Shown: piece after piece, positions 8,449 through 13,186 of the stretch
Numbering within the stretch: the first letter of the stretch is position 1
Layout of the letters: each line of letters opens with the position of its first letter
Notes under the pieces: model-generated
Seen by the model: only the letters and a program-made list of their open reading frames with translations
Databases searched by the model: none
Told to the model about the DNA's origin: nothing
From: Beroe ovata
Lineage: Eukaryota; Ctenophora; Nuda; Beroida; Beroidae
DNA length: 13,186 nt
Direction: 5' to 3'
NCBI GenBank assembly: GCA_946803715.1
Contig: CAMPET010000260.1
Span: forward strand, 5,246 to 18,431
Program-made: the position numbers and the translations under genes

Positions 8449-8528
8449 GCACCACACAGAAAATAAAAAATTGCGCGGCGCGACCATATTTGATATTGAT
8501 ATTATAAGTACCCAGCTGCTATTCTGCC

Positions 8529-8590
8529 TCGTTTGAATCCGCGCACGACCGTACTTGCGACGCGCCTGCCAGCTTTTATGCTAACCTAAC
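8529..8590 (+). repeat. Left terminal inverted repeat (62 bp)
   Basis: Identical, base for base, to the reverse complement of 8717-8778. The outer 50 bases are unique GC-rich sequence; the inner 12 (CTAACCTAAC side) already belong to the telomere-like motif. Confidence 0.97.
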
Positions 8591-8608
8591 TTTAACCCTA
8601 ACCTTAAC

Positions 8609-8716
8609 GGTTAGGGTAAGGGTTAGGGTCAGGGTTAGGGTTAGTGTTAGGGTTAGGGTTTGGGTACTATGGTTAGGGTTAGGTTAGGGTTAGGTAAGGG
8701 TTAGGTTAGGGTTAGG
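8609..8716 (+). repeat. Interstitial telomere-like TTAGGG/TTAGG array
   Basis: Degenerate mix of TTAGGG, TTAGG and variants (GTAAGGG, TCAGGG, TTAGTG, TTTGGG). Five GGG runs at 8614-8640 are each separated by exactly three bases, a textbook G-quadruplex pattern on the plus strand. The array forms the loop between the two arms of the foldback element. Confidence 0.95.
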
Positions 8717-8778
8717 GTTAGGTTAGCATAAAAGCTGGCAGGCGCGTCGCAAGTACGGTCGTGCGCGGATTCAAACGA
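8717..8778 (-). repeat. Right terminal inverted repeat (62 bp)
   Basis: Reverse complement of 8529-8590 with no mismatch. The base directly outside it, 8779, is an N. If that N is G, the repeat extends by one more pair. Confidence 0.97.
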
Positions 8779-9478
8779 NATTTGCCATGCAGTTTTATTT
8801 CGAATTCAATAACAAATTTCACATTTTATTTATTCAATGCTGAGCATTACTGAGGAGTGTGAACATAAAGTGACCTTTCATTGCAAAATGGATCTTGCTC
8901 ATAATTTATCTTTTATAGCCATAGTTATTGTATCGACAATGGACAATGTTGATGGTTTTGCACCATTTATTTTTTTGATTGGCTGTGGATATTTTGGAAA
9001 ATGGAAATGAAAGTATGTATTGCCAGATGTTATTAGTCCCTATTCTGGCAAAGTATGCATGCATGTATGCTGCAAATTATCATGATAACTTGATGAGCTA
9101 GTTAAATGTGACATGATTCAGTTCATGGGTGTGCATTTTGCTTGAAATCATACTTTACATTTTACAATTAATTGTTGGGAATTGAGAATCTGTAAGATGA
9201 TTCGATGATGTCATGATGGGAACAAGTGAATGAAACTCAAGACTTCAAGAGGTATGACACATTGATCATAAATCGAACCTAACACAGCCCACTAATCAAC
9301 AGACAGTTTCGGAATTAAAACTTATTTAAGCTAAGACTCCATCTCCAGGATCTCCAGAAAATGCACATCATCCTCAAATATGATTGTAATAAGTAGTGTT
9401 GATAATTTTTAAACTTGAGAATGTAATCATACAAACACATATATACTCTGAATATATTTTTATCTATATCTAATCTAG
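8779..9478. other. AT-rich non-coding stretch upstream of the second gene
   Basis: No long open frame or known motif. One possible small exon is 9349-9385 (acceptor CATCTCCAG, donor GTAATA), encoding DLQKMHIILKYD. It could join in frame to an acceptor at 9488-9489, but the evidence is only splice-site-like sequence. Otherwise nothing recognised. Confidence 0.5.
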
Positions 9479-9479
9479 A

Positions 9480-9685
9480 ATGTCATCAGTGACTCAGTCT
9501 CAAAGTGAAACTGATGCTACTGAATCATCCTCACCTGAGTCAGAAGATCTGTTCACTTCTAATCCTCCAGCAAGTGCTCTCTCCTTTGAATCTTTAGATT
9601 CATTGAGCTACCCACATTCAGGACCTTTCATGCATAATTCAAGACAGTCATTAGACTCAATGGAGTCAATGGACTCAATTCCAAG
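9480..9685 (+). CDS. Unrecognised Ser/acidic-rich protein, exon a
   Basis: I do not recognise this gene. The frame from ATG 9480 encodes 68 residues plus two bases: a Ser/Thr/Glu/Asp-rich, probably disordered stretch (SETDATESSSPESEDLF). It then becomes repetitive around Ser-Leu/Met-Asp/Glu-Ser (ESLDSLS, RQSLDSMESMDSIPR). The exon ends at a donor, GTATTG at 9686, in phase 2. Its 5' limit is uncertain: ATG 9480 may be the true start, lying two bases after an AG (9477-9478), or the exon may begin at an internal acceptor such as CATCAG at 9489 and belong to a longer protein. Reading through the donor gives TGA after one Tyr, whereas splicing to 9863 continues the same style of protein. That supports a real gene. 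Confidence 0.55.
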
Positions 9686-9862
9686 GTATTGATGTGGTGG
9701 AATTTTCAATTTCTTGACCTTATTTTATATACAAACTTGATAACTGAATTAGATAATGGTATTTGCCAAGAATAGATCTGAACTCTAACAATTAATATCA
9801 TAGAATTATTCTTGCATCAACTGATCCATTTACTGAATCACTATTGTCTTGCGTTTTTTCAG
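9686..9862 (+). other. Intron of the unrecognised gene (177 bp)
   Basis: Starts GTATTG and ends GCGTTTTTTCAG, a strong pyrimidine tract and acceptor. Removing it joins AG to G (Arg) and keeps the frame open through the next exon. Confidence 0.6.
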
Positions 9863-9949
9863 GTGTTATTCAATTCCTAACTCAGAAAATCCTGCTAAAT
9901 ATGACTCTTTGCCTAGTGGGACTGGAGGACGATTCAACACATGGTCAAA
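9863..9949 (+). CDS. Unrecognised Ser/acidic-rich protein, exon b
   Basis: Joined to exon a it reads R-CYSIPNSENPAKYDSLP and continues SGTGGRFNTWS. The exon is 87 bases, bounded by TTTTTTCAG and a consensus donor GTAAGT at 9950, ending in phase 2. Two similar basic-x-x-Ser-x-Pro motifs are visible: RCYSIP, created across the splice junction, and KYDSLP. This pattern is seen in relaxed 14-3-3 sites. No domain is recognised. The strong splice signals and the matching composition on both sides argue for true coding sequence; the function is unknown. Confidence 0.55.
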
Positions 9950-10899
9950 GTAAGTTTTAATGGCCAATCTTACCCTGTTTATGTCAAAAGATTGTGGTCA
10001 AATACAATAAAAGTCATTAATGGCTGATGGTTATAATATCCTGCTTCATAAGGCATGAGCCTTATGGGCATTCAAGGAAGGGGTATTCAGGTTCACAACT
10101 TTGATGTAGGTGTTGCATATCATTTGGATAAGCCATAATACTTGTGATATGGGCCTCCTTTGCTTTCTCTACCATTTGTGCTCTGAAGTGCAATGTGGGA
10201 CTATATAAGGCATGCATCAACAATTCTCATAGGGCCCATAAGGATGTTATCTGTACCTATGTTATTTGTTAAGTCTATAACTATGTAGCTATGAAAAATT
10301 GATCAGCCCATTTGTGGTTTATTAAAATATGAACAACTCAAAGACATGTCTGGCATTTTACACATCTTGACACATGTCAAGGCATTATAGAATTTTGTCT
10401 CATCCATATACACGCATTCTGGACACGTGCCTTACTTTGTGTGACCCTTAATGGTCATGTTTTACAACATCAATTTGTTATAAAGACTACACTATATACT
10501 GTCATTCTAGTACTATAGTTCAATATTAGGAAAGCTATCGTCCATAGTAATGGATCATTATGCAGCTAAATATTATTATGCTAGATATTTTACCCTATAG
10601 ATGAAAATTGAAATTCCGGATTTGTTTCCATTATTTGGTTCTGAATCGGTTGTTGAGAGAGCTCAAAATGGGGCCCACAAGAAAGAAGTTGCTTCGATAG
10701 TGAGGGAGTGAGGAAGAAATGTTTAGAAAGCCTAGGGGCGTTGCTTTTGATAATGAAGTCACGATAACAATTCCATCGTGTATTTTATTTTGAAGCATAT
10801 TTTTCAAGGCGGATGTTTCTGCATTATATGTCATCACACAGCCGGCCACTGCAGAGGCTGACGATATGTATGATACTTTTTGCAAATATTCGGCATTTT

Positions 10900-10971
10900 G
10901 TGAATATTAGGTGTGATTGTGTGAATATTTGGTGTGAATTGTGAGTGAGTATTTGGTGTGATTAGGTGTGA
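10900..10971. repeat. Imperfect ~21-bp minisatellite with GGTGTGA core
   Basis: Units of the form TGTGAATATTTGGTGTGATT recur. GGTGTGA occurs at 10910, 10931, 10955 and 10965, two of them as AGGTGTGA (10909-10916 and 10964-10971), which matches a T-box half-site. The simplest reading is a degenerate tandem repeat. Confidence 0.8.
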
Positions 10972-10985
10972 AAATTTGATGTGTT

Positions 10986-10991
10986 AATAAA
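10986..10991 (+). promoter_or_regulatory. Possible poly(A) signal AATAAA
   Basis: Canonical hexamer about 1 kb after the donor of exon b. It could end an intron-retained or alternative transcript, or be chance in AT-rich DNA. Confidence 0.2.
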
Positions 10992-11696
10992 GCTAGTCCA
11001 ACAACAGAGGTCAGAGACTACTCTCAAAAAAGCTTCCTACATGAAATAGCTCAACATTGAGCTGTTTTGTTTATTGAGAACGTGAATGCTAATTTTGAAC
11101 TCTCATTGCTTCTCTCTCTCTTGCGATTGCTAATTGCCATCACCCTGAATTTAGTACAATTTTACTGAAAAGTCAAACTGTTTAGGTCATATATGGGATA
11201 CATTTGCCACCTTAATCTTATGCAACATCGCATCCCAAATTTGCATTTTGCTTTTCTGTTTGGGGCTAGAGAAAGGGTGAATGAGAAATAGTGGAGAGAA
11301 ATAGCGAGAGTTAGAGAGACTTTTTCTCTACTTTTCTGCAAACCATTTCGTTCTTGATGCTTTTATTTCATCATCATATATCTAATATTCGGGCTTGTGA
11401 ATGAATCTAGTATCATACAAATCTTCAAGGAGGTTATGATTCTGTGATACATTCCGGAAGCTTATAGTTCAACTTAACTTTATGTGCTAGTACCTAATGT
11501 GTCATTATGTTGTCGTTTGACTCACTGAATAATAATTCCAATCGTTCTTTTACTGTCAACCAATATTTGTGACGACCATCTCGTGCTTTTCTATCAGAAA
11601 TTCTGACCCTCCTAACTCACACTTGCAGCCCCATATTACTAGCTTCCTCTCCCTCTAATTCGTATGCACCAAGTTTAATGAATTTCTCAATTTCAG

Positions 11697-11717
11697 TCGA
11701 ATCCGTTCCCTTACAAG
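11697..11717 (+). CDS. Possible 21-base microexon of the unrecognised gene
   Basis: A good acceptor (TTTCTCAATTTCAG) precedes it, and a weak donor, AAG|GTTAAA, ends it. Joined to exon b it gives FNTWS-NRIRSLT-(R) in frame. Reading on without splicing keeps the frame open to TGA 11947-11949 but runs into the CA repeat, yielding a His/Thr-rich tail that looks non-coding. I consider the exon only a candidate. Confidence 0.25.
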
Positions 11718-11798
11718 GTTAAAAATCGATGTAATTTTGAAATTTATGGATACGCGTGCAGAGCGTTTAACATGTCAGAATGCTTTCTTGAGACAGAC

Positions 11799-11933
11799 AA
11801 ACACACATCACGTCACACATACACACACACAGAAATATACACAGACACAGTTTGTCATCCCCACACACACACACGCACGCACACACACACACATACCCAC
11901 ACACACACACACACACTCACACACTCAAACACA
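11799..11933. repeat. CA-rich microsatellite cluster
   Basis: Several (CA)n blocks interrupted by short unique pieces, the longest at 11861-11916. All Thr/His-rich frames here are by-products of the repeat. Confidence 0.95.
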
Positions 11934-11949
11934 AGAAGACGTGTTTTGA

Positions 11950-13154
11950 TGCTCGATATTCTCATCTGTTTAAAAATAAACACAAACACACTTGTGTTGA
12001 TACTTGCGTCACCCTACATTGTTCTGCGTAGTGTGGGAATTGAGTGATTTTACTGTGTGGTTTTTGAGTGATTTCACTCAATGTTATGCACGGTCTGCAA
12101 ACCGTCACGCATACAGCAACGTACACTACTCGGTACTCGGTTTTTACTTCATTCCTAACGTTCTCGTTCCTGTGTCTCGCTGCTGTATCTTGCTGTAGTG
12201 ATTCATAATATTTTGCAGACAAGTATATCAACCGACCGATTCCACTATCGGTACAGATATCACATGTTGTACTTGTACCCAGTTCAATTAGCATAATCAT
12301 GCATGGAGCATGTTTCGGGTGGAACACTATAATTGACCAGGGGTTTTATNGTGTTTGTGTGTCTGTGTGTCTGTATGTTTTTCTGTGTCTGTGTGGGTGT
12401 GTTGCCGATATTGTGGGGCTTGCCGTTTGATGTTGGGATTGATTATCTGGCTTGATCAATAGTGTGTAATTACGATCATCACAGCGAGTCAGTGGGAATG
12501 AGATATGGGTCCTTGGACAATTCAATACACTCTATTTCACATAGTTTAACTACACTTTCTGTTAAACTCGGCCTATATTCAGCATAATAAGAGCTGGTAA
12601 ATACTGCAAGGTTTCCCTCGAATAAAGTTTTTTACTGGAAAACACCTCCACAGATTTGCACCTTGTTTTTCCTCACAATTTACAGCTGAATCTGCTAAGA
12701 AGGCACCCATTGATACAACAATATGATCTTCAATGTAACATGCTTCTTTTCGATCAGCACTTGGAACTTTTATCTTCTAGCGAATTTGAGTTCTGAGTAG
12801 TGTAGTATCGCAAGAAGTAAAACCAGGATTCGCCTTTATTTCTTTCGTATCTGGTCATGAGCAGCGAGGGTGTCAGTGATAATCGAGAACTTTTGCATCG
12901 TACTATCAAGTATACGCTCCAATTTTAATGAGATCATGACCAAGTACTGAATAGGGAAGAAACTCAGAAAAGTATGGGATTGACCAGAAAGTAGGTACGG
13001 TCTTATCTATCCAATGTGCGACATTTCTTATTGTAGTTTCATGGTTCATCATCACGTCACCCTGAGTATTATCCCACGCTATCCGCATATGTTCTGACGA
13101 TTATCCCAAAGCAGGTTTGATTGTAACACCCCCACTCACTAGCTTTACACCTAT
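11950..13154. other. Non-coding stretch with scattered short signals
   Basis: No exon could be established. It contains AATAAA hexamers at 11975-11980 and 12621-12626 (candidate poly(A) sites if the second gene ends near here), a small hairpin TTGAGTGA-TT-TCACTCAA at 12064-12081, and a GT-rich tract. A 65-codon stop-to-stop frame on the minus strand (12582-12776) and a 60-codon minus frame at 12906-13088 have no recognised similarity and are within chance length. Confidence 0.45.
12351..12402. repeat. GT-rich microsatellite
   Basis: Imperfect GTGTCTGTGTGT tract immediately following an N at 12350. Its complement is the CA type found at 11799-11933, so the two could pair. Confidence 0.9.
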
Positions 13155-13186
13155 CACACACACACACACACACACACAGACACACA
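13155..13186. repeat. (CA)n microsatellite reaching the window edge
   Basis: CA units with one GA interruption, continuing beyond the right end. Confidence 0.95.

Larger units (their letters stand above)
8050..8480. repeat. GC-rich block of inverted repeats, possible non-autonomous mobile DNA
   Basis: Composition jumps from AT-rich to GC/CpG-rich with many CGCG runs. GCCGG-type words recur (8090-8098, 8131-8137, 8171-8177, 8209-8215). It includes two clear palindromes, listed separately, and smaller ones such as TTGCGC...GCGCAA near 8364-8382. No coding sequence was supported: opposite-strand frames here read through the hairpins. Alternatives are a CpG island or a decayed MITE cluster. No flanking target duplication was recognised. 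Confidence 0.5.
8529..8778. mobile_element. 250-bp foldback element with telomere-like core
   Basis: The ends are perfect 62-bp inverted repeats: 8529-8590 and 8717-8778, beginning TCGTTTGAATCCGCGCACG. Pairing continues inward for about 20 more bases with a few mismatches. The interior is telomere-like: CCTAA/CCCTAA units to about 8608, then TTAGGG and TTAGG units from 8611 to 8716. No coding capacity exists. Flanks ATTCTGCC (8521-8528) and NATTTGCC (8779-8786) are a weak candidate 8-bp target duplication. A MITE/foldback transposon that captured or carries telomeric repeats is the best reading; an interstitial telomere scar is less likely given the orientation and the unique-sequence arms. 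Confidence 0.8.
9950..11696 (+). other. Long intron or end of gene, mostly unstructured
   Basis: Begins with GTAAGT; an acceptor-like TTTCTCAATTTCAG lies at 11683-11696. The stretch is AT-rich with no recognisable exon on either strand. It contains a GGTGTGA minisatellite (about 10900-10971), an AATAAA at 10986-10991 and a purine-rich GAGAGA patch near 11270-11320. If the 11697 acceptor is not used, the gene may continue past the right edge. Confidence 0.4.

Noticed and set aside
8062-8466. Short open frames on both strands in the GC-rich block
   Set aside because: They cross the palindromes in both directions and have Arg/Ala-rich composition expected from CG-rich DNA.
8529-8545. tRNA-like B box (CGTTTGAATCC) in the terminal repeat
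   Set aside because: It differs from the consensus GTTCGAATCC, no A box or cloverleaf is found at the right distance, and it is palindromically repeated with the arm.
8580-8720. Ancestral telomere-telomere fusion
   Set aside because: The motif order is CCCTAA then TTAGGG, the reverse of a fusion, and it is bounded by perfect unique-sequence inverted arms.
10202-10208. TATATAA-like word as a promoter
   Set aside because: It stands inside the probable intron in AT-rich DNA, with no downstream start supported.
11772-12327. Open frames around the CA cluster at about 11.8-12.3 kb
   Set aside because: The plus-strand frame is microsatellite-derived, and the minus-strand one lacks splice context or recognisable motifs.
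12906-13088. 60-codon minus-strand open frame
   Set aside because: It is flanked closely by stops, has no recognised motif, and its length is expected by chance in this window.

Overview
The window looks like a piece of a metazoan nuclear genome. It has split genes with GT-AG introns, a non-LTR retrotransposon, many CA/TG microsatellites, AT-rich spacers and TTAGGG-type telomere-like repeats. No bacterial operon, ribosome-binding site, tRNA, rRNA or CRISPR array was seen. An invertebrate, possibly an early-branching animal, is an inference from the style of the retrotransposon and the gene structure; the sequence does not prove the taxon.

Layout. Bases 1-2649 are a long open frame of a CR1/Jockey-group LINE (apurinic endonuclease plus reverse transcriptase). 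It runs in from beyond the left edge and breaks off near its C-terminus. Bases 4291-7149 hold the last four coding exons of a type II cAMP-dependent protein kinase regulatory subunit, covering all or most of the second cyclic-nucleotide-binding domain and ending in a stop. Its earlier exons (dimerisation domain, inhibitor segment, first cAMP domain) are not visible; if the gene is intact they lie left of the window, which would place the LINE inside an upstream intron. A 3' UTR with a poly(A) signal at 7988 follows.

From about 8050 to 8780 the base composition changes sharply. First comes a GC-rich block full of inverted repeats, including a 77-bp near-palindrome and a perfect 30-bp palindrome. 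Then comes a 250-bp foldback element (8529-8778) with perfect 62-bp terminal inverted repeats enclosing telomere-like DNA, which reads CCCTAA on the left and TTAGGG on the right. This is the most unusual object in the window.

From 9480 onward there is a second, unrecognised plus-strand gene made of at least two exons (9480-9685 and 9863-9949). It encodes a Ser/Asp/Glu-rich, probably disordered segment. A possible third small exon sits at 11697. The remainder to 13186 is intron or intergenic DNA with CA/GT microsatellites, a GGTGTGA minisatellite at about 10900-10971, and candidate poly(A) signals. The two cellular genes show no visible functional link. Single N bases tend to fall at repeat edges.
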